DNA of 64,000 nt, from positions 21,433,553-21,497,552 of the forward strand of contig NC_082594.1 in assembly GCF_030936135.1 (NCBI RefSeq). Direction: 5' to 3'. The translations under genes were made by a program, and so were the position numbers. Positions 38,464 to 50,344 of this stretch are shown here, piece after piece; the stretch's first letter is position 1, and every line of letters starts with the position of its first letter. Source of the DNA: Gavia stellata. Lineage: Eukaryota; Chordata; Aves; Gaviiformes; Gaviidae. The notes under the pieces were generated by a model, which was not told where the DNA came from, did no database searches, and saw only the letters and a program-made list of their open reading frames with translations.

Positions 38464-38485
38464 TTGCCAGTGTATACACTGGCAA
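38464..38485. repeat. Perfect 22-bp palindrome
   Basis: TTGCCAGTGTA is followed immediately by its exact reverse complement TACACTGGCAA. An E-box CACGTG lies about 10 bp upstream within a TGCACGTGTGCA stretch. Confidence 0.95.
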
Positions 38486-41208
38486 TTTTGACATTTTTTC
38501 ATCCCAGAGTGACAAATGCTAGTTTCAAAGAAGCTGTGCAGGCACAGACTGTCTCAAGAATACTTTTCTTTGAACAGACTTGATATTTCAGTCAACCACT
38601 GGACCAAATGAAAATCATTTACACAGGGGATGACTTGGAGCAGTGAAACAAGTGAAATGTGGTGTTATTAAAATATGGTCAAAAGGAAAAAGTGTTGGTG
38701 GTGCATTTAAAAAAAGACATGACAAGATAGCCTTTTATTCCTTTATGTAAATGTATTTTAAGGACTTGCCATCAGGGTGGCTATCCTTTTCCTGTAAGCA
38801 TCTAAAATCTTCACAGGATCAAAGGCCATATGACACATACTACATACCCTGAGATCTGTAGAGCAGGGGAAGCCCCAGGGACAGTTCAGAGAATGAAGGT
38901 GGTAACAGCACAATGAGAATTCATTTATCCCGCCATAATTTGGGGGAGCACCGAGCACAGACGTTGGTGTTAGATTTCCTGCTGATGTTGGGTCTACCCA
39001 TCTCCTGCTTGTTCACCTCCTTCTGCAGCCAGAGGCCACATTATCCAGCTGTCCCATGCCAGGACAGCACTGCTGACAGCTGTGTGCTATAGTCTTGGCA
39101 TGAGAACTGCATCTGAATTGCTTGCAAGTCACAGCTGAAAGGCTACAAGCTTTCTCACCCCAGGCTACGAGATATATGGAGGTGTTTAAACAAATCTGGT
39201 TTCAAAGGGCAGATGTCGTTTTTGGTCCTGATCCTTTTGGCTTTAATGCAACTCTATAGAGAGCTGAGTAGCCATAAAGTGCAAGCGGTATAACGCATTT
39301 CATATATCTTATCCAGTTTCACCACCTAAAGCAGTAAAATTAAAAAGCAATCAACCAAAAAATAGTTCTTAATCACTATCCCTTGGTAGGGTGGGAAAGG
39401 GCAAGAGAAATGAAACCACTATGAATATCAAACTAGCCAAGATCTCATTAAATGAATATGATCTCCTACAATGCTTAAACTATTGGCCCACCTCAGTGCC
39501 TTCAGGGAACTCCTCACATGTGGCCCTCGTCACTCCACACCCAAAGCACTCGCTGCCTCCTCTGGAAAAGCAACATTTGAGGGCATCTCTGCTACTAACC
39601 CCTCTCTCCGGGACCCCTAGGAGCGTGTTGCAGGTGGCAGAAGGCAGGGCTGACACAGAAGAGTCAGCACCTAAGGGACCACTCTGGGCTTCCTCCACAG
39701 GCCAAGAAGCATCCCCCAAAAAGATGCAGTAGAGCTGCAGGTCGTTCTCCTTTGCACAGAGCCGGGATGCCCTTATGTCTCAGCAGATAGTGGTGCACCG
39801 GCACTGCAGACTGCCATGTAAAATAAAGATAACCCATCTTGCTTGCAGATAATTTCTTTGGACCCCAATAGCAACATAGGATGACAGCACGGTGCTCAGT
39901 CCAGGCTAATTTGTCCTGCTCCCTGCACCGGGCTGCATGTTCAGACTGTTTCTAGTACCTGAGTTAGCTGGCACGTTTCTGCACTTACTGCAGGGTCAGC
40001 ACTCGGTTGGACCCCGGAATAAATACAAATGGAAGGGGCTGAAGTGATTCCCAATGAACTAGGGAGGATATGGGACATCTGCCTGGCTTGAGAGGGAGTC
40101 TCCGAGCTAACAGAAGGGCAAACAAAGTATTCTTCACCTTCACAGACTTTTTTAGATTTTCACACACATTTTCTAACCAAGAATATCTCACATAAGTTCT
40201 ACCATGGGAAGGAGAAACCTGGGGCATTTTGATAACCCAGAAAAACCTGCTTAAGACTTCTGAGCTTAGGGTATCTGCGTGTGCATATAAAATATTCTTA
40301 AAAGGTAGGTGTATGTGTGGAACAACTACATCAGATTATACACACTTCCACCTTCTATGAAATTATATATGCATGCAAAAGAGGGAGGCTACATGTAAAA
40401 GAGAGAACTGCAATTGTCTGCATCAAGATAGACGAAGTTTCAGGAAATGATTTTGGCACGAGACTTGGAATAGTAAATTAAAATATAAAGATAAAACATG
40501 GCACCATGACACATCTTCAGTTTAGATAAGGCTGCATAGCTTATGATACTGTAGAAAAATGTATTTACGCCATGACAGGTGGCTACAAATTCCTGCCAGA
40601 CAAATGACAGCTAACAGACAGCAGCACTTAGAGAACATAAATCACACAAATCAATTGTAATATTCAGAAATTCTAACTAGTAAGAGCTCAAGTTACACTA
40701 CGGGTGGGCAGAACAAAATAGACTTTGAAATCCATCAGGAAGTACAAGACTTAAAATATGGGAACGGGCCTGATTGTTCATACTATTGAAGAGCCCTCTA
40801 ATTCTGCTCACGGTATCTTCTATCTCGCCCTCCTACTGAGAGGAGTAGTTACTTACTGTGAAACAAGTGAAAACGTGCTTCAGTACACTGCACGCATAAT
40901 ACTTTGAAGTTAAAATTTACTTTAGGAAATCTACAATTTAAAGCAGGTAAATAAAAAGTTTCTTTCCAGTAAAGTGAATACTTCTATTTACTTCAACCAG
41001 CGTATGTGGCAACAAAAAAAATGAGAATTAAAAATTCCCTATGTTTTCTACCTTTTGTAACTTAAATACTTGAAAGAGTCTTAAGTCATTAAATTTAAAA
41101 CACTTACAATATGTATTTTATTTTCCAACATCTGTGTTGCTTGTTCAGTGTTAACATTTTGTCACCTGAGTAATAAACATAAGCATCTTCATTTTGTTTT
41201 GTTTTCAG

Positions 41209-41260
41209 TCGATGATGTCCTTCACTGGCTCTCATTTATGAAGAGGAGCATTTAATCCAA
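41209..41260 (+). other. Exon-like segment, 52 nt, with a terminal stop
   Basis: The acceptor side is excellent: a TAATAAAC branch-like site, then CATTTTGTTTTGTTTTCAG. The donor side is AA|GTAAGAAT. One frame is open from the third base and would encode ...DDVLHWLSFMKRSI and then stop at TAA a few bases before the donor; the other two frames close earlier. It could be a last coding exon with a 3' UTR intron, a non-coding RNA exon, or a chance match. I do not recognise the peptide. Confidence 0.22.
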
Positions 41261-41539
41261 GTAAGAATTTCTACGTTCATTACATTTCTGGGGAAAAAAA
41301 AGAAAAGTTAAACTGAGGGATCAAAATTAAGTTAGAATTTACAACATACTGTTATCTTCTGTCTGAGCAAGTATATTTTTACAAAAGAAGCCCCCAGACA
41401 TAATCCCTGCACTTAATGAAAATATCTAGAGATTCTGCATTAGACAGAATTCACTGTTTTATCTATGAATTACAAAACTGTTAGGATGTCAAGCACAAGT
41501 GAACTTGTGGCTTTCAGGAACTGTTGTGAGGATTTGTAT

Positions 41540-41680
41540 GTGCCGGGGTTTTTTCCACCATGAGCTGTTACAGGGTTTCATGTTGTCTTTTGAAGCATCT
41601 GACCCCAGCTAATGTCAGGCAGGAGGCAGCGGGCTGTGCCACCTCAGTAGGACCTTGTATACGTCAGGGTATATGAAGGC
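41540..41680 (+). mobile_element. Possible ancient CR1/L3 3'-end relic
   Basis: The stretch TTTTGAAGCATCTGACCCCAGCTAATGTCAGGCAGGAGGCAGCGGGCT and the following GTGCCACCTCAGTAGGACC resemble, at high divergence, the 3' end of old amniote CR1, which reads roughly 'GAAGCATCTGG...CACTGTCAGAGACAGGAT...GGGCTAGATGGACC'. The assignment is tentative. Confidence 0.35.
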
Positions 41681-42503
41681 CAATTCCATGAGAAAGGAAG
41701 CGTCAGAGTACAAAGAATTTGGGGTGAGGGGTTGTTTTAGTTATCACCTGTTTACACTCACTGAACAGTTAGAAGTCAGAGAAAGGAACTCTTTGAAGAA
41801 AACTCAGTAGTCCTATCCCTGTGAGTACAGTGGGAGAGTTTACAGCATAATTTGCTAAGAAATATGGAAAAAACAAGTCCTCCAGCAAAATCAAACAAGT
41901 CCAGACTTTGCAGAACTTGTATTTATTTTTGCAAGTAGATGGAGTTTTCACATGTCAGAATCTTTATTTTTTTTTCAAGTAAAAAGGACAAAAAGGACAG
42001 TAAGGCAACTTTAAGAAGTAGTTTTTTAAATTAATTATCCTTTAGATAAGTCACTATGACTTCTTCTATGCTATTCATAAAAATAACAAAATCGTCATCA
42101 TACAAGGAGACTCCTTTGTTCCCTTTCTCCCTGTTGTGCTGAAAATGATTCCCAGATATGAAAAAAGGAATATACTTCATATTATTATCAACATACAATA
42201 TTTTTATATTGCTATACTTACCAGCTAGTTTTGACAGTTGGCCAGTTTTTTCTGGTAAAGAATTTATTAAGCAGATCTGGGTGTTTTGATACCAAAAATG
42301 GGCAAGGTCTCGGTTCCCTGACACATCATTCAAGCAATGGGAAGTATAGTTGCAAATCCTGCACCAGTTAGCCCTTAGCCCAAAAGCTTTTTACCACATC
42401 TTTGTCTGCAGTGTTGTACTGCAGTGTGCTTTCTTCTGTTCTGGCTTTCTGCTACTTATTTAGAGTTGCTTCAGTCTTTCTTTTTTGGTCTTTCTTTTTT
42501 CGT
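41681..42503. other. Non-coding DNA, nothing recognised
   Basis: A 100-codon minus frame (42031-42333) is present, with an internal donor-like GTAAGTATA on minus near 42227. The translation is not recognised and its length fits chance. Confidence 0.5.
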
Positions 42504-42712
42504 TCTTCACTGAGAGGGTGGTCAGTCCCTGGAACAGGCTCCCCAGGGAAATGGTCACGGCACCAAGTTTGTCAGAGTTCAAGGAGCATCTGGACGATGC
42601 TCTTGGTCATATGGTTTAGTTTTAGGTAGTCCTATAAGGAGCAGGGAGTTGGACTCGATGATCCTTATGGGTCCCTTCCAACTTGAGATATTCTGTGATT
42701 CTGTGATTCTAT
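42504..42712 (+). mobile_element. CR1 LINE 3' end, plus strand
   Basis: About 210 bp of CR1 3' sequence: TTCTTCACTGAGAGGGTGG, TGGAACAGGCTCCCCAGGGA, GGAGTTGGACTCGATGATCC, GGGTCCCTTCCAACTTG, then ATTCTGTGATTCTGTGATTCT. The first part encodes the last residues of ORF2 in the family, but no usable frame remains. It is 5'-truncated within the ORF2 C-terminus. Confidence 0.93.
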
Positions 42713-44900
42713 TGTACCTGTCATCAAAACATACACTCTCCTGTACATCCCCAGTGTTCTCCATACTGAGGAACGTCTGTAAGATGCTTCCTATTCTTTC
42801 AGGTAGCTGACCCAAACAAGTTTATTTTTCTTTTATGCTTATCTTAAAAGAAGGATCTCATTACACTAGGAGCTGAGAGGTGAGAGAAGTTGCTGTGTCT
42901 CCACTGAGCTGTGGTAGCTGCTCATGCCCGTTGTAAATGTAAACTTCAACAAAACAAAATAATGCAAGTCAAAGTATGTCATAATGCTGTAATCTTGGAG
43001 CATGCACAGTGAAAATTATTCTGTTTCAACTGTTAATGTAATAAGTAGAAATGTCCAAGCCACCCGCTTCAAACAGACTTAACCCATTACAGTTACTCTA
43101 GCTGTCCCTGTTAAATAAAACTGCAGCAGCAGCAGCAATTTGACACATTAAATGTGATTAACAGTTACAAAGGGATTTGTAATTACTTGGAGGACACACC
43201 ACAAGCATTAAATACAAATACTGGCACTTTACGCAGGAGACTTTGTGGCAATTAAAGCTGGTCCTACCCTTGACATGGCATAAAGGGGAAATGGGTCTCT
43301 GCAACGCCTGCAGCAGTCTCCACTCTATGGGTGGAAATGGTTCAGCTGGAAATACATGGAAAGCCTTTGTGGGCTGTGTCCTCTAAATTTCTCAGGGCAT
43401 TTCTGTCCATTACAACAATTCACTGAGATACACATAAGGTTCTTTGCAGCTGCCAGAAAGAGAAGAGGTGGGTCTGTGCTTAAGTCTTCTGCCAGATAAC
43501 ACTGGATAATAGCATCATCTAAGGCCAACACAGATATTAAAAAGTGTTTTCGTGGCTATGCTACGCACAGAATGAAGATTATTTATTTCCGCCCTTTTTA
43601 AAACTTCACTACTTTTTGCGGTGTTAAGTACGCTTCCAAGGCAGCAAGGTGCAATTATAGCCTACATAAGCAGAGCCTGGATAGCTTTAATTTCTCCAGT
43701 TTGGGGAGCAACATCAATAAAGGTGTGGCAGCACTGACTTCAGAAAAATTTAGAAAACCAAGTACTCATGTATCTTCACATAGCCTGGTGTAAAGCCAGT
43801 GCCACAGTCACTGCAGTCACACCTCCCAATGGCAACATATGCATAACTTCACTTCTTATATTATTAAAGACCCTTTTATTTTGTAAAGGGACTGTCCATG
43901 GGCTCTTATTACTTACTGTGCAGTTTTCCCGTACTGAAGATGGCAGAGCGTAGCCTCATGGGAATCCCCAAAAGCATTTCTAGCTGATTCTGCTGGGGCA
44001 AACCCACATCAAAGGACAGGATCTGACCTTTTTAGATAAGGTGTTATTTGAGTTCCTTTGCCCTCTCCAATCTCTCTAGAGTCAGCATGCAATTGTACTT
44101 TTCTTGTTCTTTGTATTCAGGGAACTTAAAGAATGTAGGTAATTATGGCTAATGGCCCCACTTCCCCTACCTGAAAGCATTCACAAAGGACCAGCCACAT
44201 CTGTCAAAAATATTTAAAAAGCAAGGCAGAGAATATTACAAATATGAGTTTAAATGTGATCTCAGCTGTAAACTTTATTGCCTTCTAAAATAGCTAACAT
44301 ATGTAGATAAAAAAATGCTGTAACAGATTTTTTACAGATTTGCAATGTCTCATAAAGCAGTATTTTTACAAAATAAATAATAGAGTCTTTCAAACTGAAC
44401 AAAAGTTATCCAGTCTTCAGTATATCCCACAAGTTCAGCAAATGACATACTTAACCCACATAGCCAGAACAGACTGATTTTCATTCGTTCTTTACAGCTG
44501 TGTAAAAGACCTTCTTTTCTCTCATTCTTGTGTTGCCTCCCACATATGTCAGCATACTTCAAATTTAAAAAGAACTCCATCAAGATGGATTAACTCCTGC
44601 ATAAGATTATTACTAATACATACACATACGAAGCAGGAAGGAGATGAAATAGCAGCAAACTTCAAAATGCCGGTTCAGGTTTATCCTCCTCTAACTAGCT
44701 AGGGAAGGAAAGTCATCCATATGCACAGTGTTTTATGGACTGGAATTTAAAACCTCCTGAGGGATATACAAGCTAGCTACATTGCTGAGCATTCATGGTT
44801 TGAAAAATCAGGAATGTCTGAGGTACATTTTTCGCTTATATGGTAGGGGGATATACTGACTTTTCAATACAGTGATAATTAGCTGTGAATGAGTAGTACT
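42713..44900. other. Non-coding DNA, nothing recognised
   Basis: AT-rich single-copy-looking DNA. A short run of AGC triplets lies at about 43124-43137. No gene is recognised. Confidence 0.6.
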
Positions 44901-44970
44901 GAATCACAGAATCACAGAATCACAGAATCAGTACGGTTGGAAAAGACCTGTAAGATCATCGAGTCCAACC

Positions 44971-44991
44971 TGGGGGCAGGGGGGGGGGGAG

Positions 44992-45022
<31 letters not shown>

Positions 45023-45135
45023 AAAAACCCCACAACACACAACATCAAAAAACCAACAAAAAAAAAAAAAAAAAAAAACCACAACACAACCACAAAACCC
45101 ACGCCACACAACAACAATAACAAGCCACAACCCAC
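44971..45135. repeat. Low-complexity A/C-only expansion inside CR1
   Basis: The block starts with TGGGGGCA and a run of 11 G, then GA and a run of 30 A (44992-45021). It continues with CAAAAACCCC-type A/C sequence, a second A run of 21 (45058-45078) and about 55 bp more of A/C sequence. T and G are almost absent from 44992 to about 45135. In the element's own sense the strand is T/G only. It lies between the ORF2 stop codon and the 3' terminal repeats, where the family normally has only a short linker. Confidence 0.9.
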
Positions 45136-45160
45136 CCAACACCACACAGCACCATGTCCA

Positions 45161-45859
45161 TCAAGCTACATCCCACAATGCCACATCCACACGCTCCTTG
45201 AATACCTCCAGGGAGGGTGACTCTACCACCTCCCTGGGCAGCCTATTCCAGTGTTTCACCACTCTCTCAGTGAAGAACTTTTTCCTAATGTCTAGCCTGA
45301 ACCTCCCCTGTCGCAACTTGAGGCCATTTCCTCTAGTCCTGTCACTATTCACTTGGGAGAAGAGACCAACACCCACCTCTCTGCAACCCCCTTTCAGGTA
45401 GTTGTAGAGAGCGATGAGGTCTCCCCTCAGCCTCCTCTTCTCCAGGCTAAACAAACCCAGCTCTCTCAGCCGCTCCTCATAAGACTTGTGTTCCAGACCC
45501 CTCACCAGCTTCGTCGCCCTTCTCTGGACACGCTCCAGCACCTCAATGTCCTTCTTGTAGTGAGGGGCCCAAAACTGAACACAGTATTCGAGGTGCGGCC
45601 TCACCAGAGCCGAGTACAGAGGCATGATCACCTCCCTGCTCCTGCTGGCCACACCATTTCTGATGCAAGCCAGGATGCCGTTGGCCTTCTTGGCCACCTG
45701 GGCACACTGCTGGCTCATATTCAGCCGGGTGTCGATCAACACCCCCAGGTCCTTTTCTGCAGGGGAACTTTCCAGCCACTCATCCCCAAGCCTGTAGCGT
45801 TGCCTGGGGTTGTTGTGGCCGAAGTGTAGAACCCGGCACTTGGCCTTATTGAACTTCAT
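45161..45859 (-). pseudogene. CR1 ORF2 C-terminal fragment (open, no catalytic box)
   Basis: This 232-codon frame encodes the CR1 ORF2 region after the RT palm. It begins [14 protein letters not shown], followed by [60 protein letters not shown] and [19 protein letters not shown], and it stops at the family's natural C-terminus (WDVA, TGA at 45161-45163). The endonuclease and the catalytic FADD motif were lost by 5' truncation, so it cannot act as a reverse transcriptase. The methionine start is internal to the ancestral frame. The absence of stops or frameshifts over almost 700 bp suggests recent insertion. Confidence 0.9.
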
Positions 45860-45893
45860 CCGGTTGGCCTCAGCCCATCGATCCAGCCTGTAC

Positions 45894-48800
45894 TATAGTG
45901 GCCCTCATTCGCTTCATTCCTTCCCCTTCTGTGAAGACATAATTAGCAAAGATACAGAAAAGTTTCATTATACTTGAGTATCAGACATAAAACAATCTCT
46001 TCAAGAGATATTCAAGCTTGACAAACCTCCAATTTATTAACAATCCTCCTCACATATACACATTTGTCTATAATAATATTGACTTCACTCATGAGGATGC
46101 AAAGATGTCATTCAGCAGTGGTCCCTTCTACTTAAGCAAGGCACTTCTGTATATTGCTGTGGTGGCTTAACAGAATTAGGAGCTCCAACTGTCTCTTCCA
46201 CCTCTTTGAAAGAAGTTCCTGCACAGAAGAGTCCTTCAAGGAGACCTGCAACAAAGCCTTGGCCACTTTTGTGCCAACTACGGCATCTTCATATAACCCA
46301 TTTTTACATGCAGCTTAAATTGGTGGATCTGGCCTGAAGCCCCTGATGCCCCTTTTCTGCTGTCTCCATCGGGAGGACGCAAGCAGTTAGGTAGGGGTGG
46401 TGACCTCCTGAAGGTGGGCCTCAAAATCTCCATGAGCTCATCTCTGTGCTTTTCAGTGCTCCCTCTCTTCTCTTACATGAAGTGGATCTACAACTGCTAC
46501 CATCATTCTGCATTTGGTTTACATACTGAATTTGCTGGGGGTTTATTATCTTTGTTTTCCATTCCAGGAGAAAGAGAAAAAAAGAAACTTCTGCTACCTT
46601 TGCTACCCTCCTTTCTACACCTCCTTGGTCATGGAATATTTAAATTTCTTCCCACAAGGTATCAAACATTATCATGATCTTTAATTACAAACTAACCTGA
46701 TGTATTTTTATAACTAAAGGGAAGTAAATAACATTTAGAGTTTAATTTTAAACTTCTGCAGAAGGCAGTGGTTAAGTTAAATCACTTATTGGAAGTACAA
46801 AATGCTATTCATAAAAGAGGAAGATGAAATAGACATAATGACAGGCAAATGTGAATCATATCCACAATGCCTTGTCTTTCAAAATGAGTATCTGCATCAT
46901 TTCAGCAAGAAGAGAAAGAGTCTAGCTGTAGAGAGTACCTGGGGTAATCAGATCATGCCATAAAAGGACAGCTTTGAACAGAACTGTATTTCTTGTGAAA
47001 TAGAGATGAAAATAGCTGTTTGCAGATCCTTAATTAAAAGGTAGCTATCAAAGCCTTTTAAACCAGAGAGGTTACCAGTTCCCAAAATGTTAAGCTTATA
47101 CTGTCCTTCTACTATAAAGTCTTATTCCAACACTCATTTCCATTTTCAAAGCATGTATGCTGAGGAAGAGGCACGTCAAAGCTGTAAATATCAAAATAGC
47201 AAGATATGTACAGTGTTACATGATTTTCAAAGAATTAAAGAGTCAGTAAATTGTACAATTATTTATACTGATTCAGTCCAGTTCAAAGAGGTGTAACACA
47301 CTGCTCCCTGGGTGTTAGACAGAAAGAACCAAGCAGCACGTAATATTCTGCATATTGCCTTTTTACAGGATGAAAGGCAGAATCTGCTCCTTGACTCAGT
47401 GGGGACCACTGGCCCACCAGACAGCCCAAACCAAAGACAGCCAATGCTCACTGACCCAACAACTGAGGGGCAACACCAGCACACCTGGGCAGGACCTCAG
47501 GGAGCCTGCACAGGTTGTGACTTGGTGTGGAAGGATGAAGACCCTCCTGCTGAGCACAACATGCAGGCAAGCTGTTCCCTGGCAAAGGAGCCAGCACCCC
47601 CACAAAACCTCTGGTGTGGTCTTGGCCGGGCAACAGTGAGCTTTGACTGGGGCTGAACTAGCAAGGCTGAAGGAACAGCAGATGTGCAGAGTTAATCTAC
47701 ATGCCATGTTAGTACAGCCCAGAACTGCTGAAAATTAAGTCACTTTTCCACAGTTGCCTAAAATATAAGCTTTTAACACAGTGTGAAAAAGTTGCAGTAA
47801 ATCACAGTACCAATAACATACACTGCTATTTACAGCACTATCTTGAGGGATTCTTGAAACATCAGAAGATTTCATTTTATGTTCCAAAGATAAAGTATTT
47901 ATTATAGCACTTATTTGTAATTGTCTCTTTGAATAACACTGTACAAGGTCTTATAGATACTTTTCAAGGTTGCTCTGCTGCAAATTTTGCATGAAAATGT
48001 AGCACTACTTTGTAAACCTCTGTGCATTTTCATAAATACCACCCTATACCTCTTAACTACAGATTATCATCGTCTTCATGCACATTTCAACACATCTTCA
48101 TTTGTGTTCACCTGCCATTCTGCCCACTGACTTCCTCTGTCCTAGAGGTCTTCTCCAGCGATTTAACATCTTCCACTGGCATTCGTTCTTAAAATAATAT
48201 GAGGACTATCATTTGGAAAAGATAGCTTTCTTGAAACTAAACTCTCTATGTAATGGCTTTTGGCCTGTGTCTGCACGCTCCCGTCAACACAGAGGGTCTA
48301 GGAAACAAGAGTTTATTTGTAATCATGTAAAAATGTCTCAGTTACTAGTTGATACCTCCATCCCATGTCCCCCTCTATTTCTTCACAGAAAGCACCTTCC
48401 ACTCCTCCAGGTAGTAGTAGTGTCCTGAGGGTTCCTGAAGCCACACCTGTCATCAGGTACTATCTTGAACTCACTCGTGGTTAAAGCTTTTTCCCGACAG
48501 TATGAATAGCATGAACAGTACTGGACACATCACCATTCAGATGGGTTTACAGAACAAAACCTTTTTGTTTTCAGTCAGCCAAAATTCTAACACCATCAAG
48601 CAACTAGTCTTTGAGTAATTAGATCTTCCGCCAGGTACAGCATACCACTTTGTAAGGCAGGGCACTAGAAAATAGGTTGGGCTCTCTGAATTAACAATGA
48701 ACAGTTGTCCTGTACATTCATCTGGAGGTAGTAAGATCCCTCCTTGTCCCTCAGATATATGAATCTCAGAGATATCAGATGTCCTATCATTGCATCCTTA

Positions 48801-50339
48801 CCAGTGTTCATTCATTCTTTTCTGTGGCTGATGAAGAGGTATAAAATGAAAGAATAACCATTCTTTCTTTTTTAATTATTTATATATATTTACGAAGTAG
48901 AGCTAGGAAGGGAAACAAAGAGCACATATATATTATTGATTGTTCTAGCTGTTCCCTTGTCCCAGTCAGGTGCTTATTCATCAGCACTGCTCATACAGGT
49001 TGGATAAATCACAGGAATAATTGCCTCACAAATGCCCAGCAATACAGATTTTCCTCCTCCAACCAGAGTATCTCCAGGTAGTGCTTGACAGCCCTGTTCT
49101 GCATGACAGAACTGACAGCCGCCTGCATGCAGTCTGACAACTCGGTATCAGCAAACCTGCTTCTGATTACTGTTTAGCAGAGGAGATAACATAGCTATTA
49201 AAATCAGCACCTGGTGTCGATATAATGCCAAGTTCATACACAATCTGCATGTTCTCCCATCAGCCACTCACTGCATCCTCCGGAGAGGAAGCCAAAGCTC
49301 TCACCATCATTTCTGGCCCTTCTGCCTCCTGCTGAAAGAGACGCTGCAAGAAAGTGCTGCCCTTCGGCACTGGCTGTAACTCGGGTCATGGAGTGAAGTA
49401 AGACTGGGCATAGCCTTACATCCTTTATTTAACTTATGATGGTGGCATGTTACAAACACTTTCCAGCATGTGAAAGGGAAGGTCAAACAGGTTCTTCCAT
49501 AAGGCTCTGTGAAGAAATTTGAATAGTGGCACAAATTTGTTTGACACTTCAGACCAAAAGATATGGCTGTAGGAAGTCCAGTGCCTAACCGGGGTTGCAG
49601 AAGTCAGTGTAGCTGCAGTCTACCAGAACGTGAGTAGGACGTAGCTGTGCAGAGCAGGTACTTATAGTTGGTTTGACTGATTTCGTTCTCCTTATCTGAA
49701 CAAACACTGTATTGGGGACAGACATATAGAAACTGATGAAATAACAGGCTTTCTTCACTTTAAGTAAATAAATATGGCAAAGATCAATAGGAAGTAAGAG
49801 CAAACCATTCTCAGAGACACCGTCATACACGTTTTTCCTGTAGTAGTAATGAGTGATACTTTTTGAATCTGTCAGTGATACCAGTACCAAGTAAGTACAA
49901 TGAAGTCTTAAGTGTTTCAGTCTTACTAAATCTTTTGGACAAATGGTCAGTGCCATTCCAGAGCAGTCACTTTGCTCTCATAAAGGAACCAGGACCGCTC
50001 CTTCAAAATAACTTCTGACAGTGGATGCTGCAAAGCAAGGTGGTTCTCAGAGCACTGAGGTCTCCTCTACGTTCACCTCCTTTGGCTCTCCTGTCCCACA
50101 GCACCTCATTTTGTCATCCTCTCCCCTTCTAGGACATACAGATTCCCTACTGAATACTCCAGTCTGCTCTGAGAAGAAGCAGGTGTTTCAAAGGACAGAG
50201 AAAAGGATGTGAGAACACAGAGAGCTTCTATGATTCTATGCCTCCCTTCCCCAGCAGAAGAAGGAGCAGAGGCTGTGCAAGTAACATCTGTTCTGGGTTG
50301 CAGGAGAAAGGCAGGGGCAGTGCAGGGCCAGATGCTGCA
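45894..50339. other. Non-coding DNA, nothing recognised
   Basis: No gene is recognised. A GC-raised part at about 47395-47650 follows TTGCCTTTTTACAG and contains overlapping unrecognised open frames on both strands. Other frames, such as 49585-49956 on minus (123 codons), have no recognisable domain. Confidence 0.55.
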
Positions 50340-50344
50340 GGGTC

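Larger units (their letters stand above)
33801..41208. other. Non-coding DNA with two palindromes
   Basis: No gene is recognised. The stretch contains poly-A runs at 35350-35363 and 35921-35937, palindromes at 35444-35473 and 38464-38485, and a 13-bp direct repeat GGTTTTCATGACA at 36470-36482 and 36489-36501. A minor GC-raised part near 33960-34130 has open frames that match nothing known. Confidence 0.55.
44901..45893 (-). mobile_element. CR1 LINE, 5'-truncated, with an A/C-only expansion
   Basis: On the plus strand the element begins at its 3' terminus with four tandem octamers (GAATCACA...), then TACGGTTGGAAAAGACCTG and GATCATCGAGTCCAACC. From 44971 to about 45135 this is interrupted by an unusual A/C-rich expansion. 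Normal CR1 sequence resumes with ACCATGTCCATCAAGCTAC and continues to about 45893, where the copy stops just short of the RT FADD box. The C-terminal frame is intact over 232 codons, so this is one of the younger copies in the window. Plus-strand frames over it are antisense shadows. Confidence 0.95.

Noticed and set aside
42031..42333. 100-codon minus frame containing SLYDDDF, at first sight like a reverse-transcriptase YxDD box
   Set aside because: The surrounding residues do not follow L1 or CR1 RT order, the canonical box is not matched, and the length is within chance expectation.
44889..45401. 170-codon plus-strand frame rich in Lys, Thr, Gln and His
   Set aside because: It runs through the CR1 tail and the A/C-only expansion; the poly-Lys and Thr/Gln stretches are translations of low-complexity DNA.
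45353..45829. 158-codon plus-strand frame
   Set aside because: It is antisense to the CR1 frame at 45161-45859.
49585..49956. 123-codon minus frame
   Set aside because: No recognisable domain; about this many frames of 100 codons or more are expected by chance in 128 kb of AT-rich strand.
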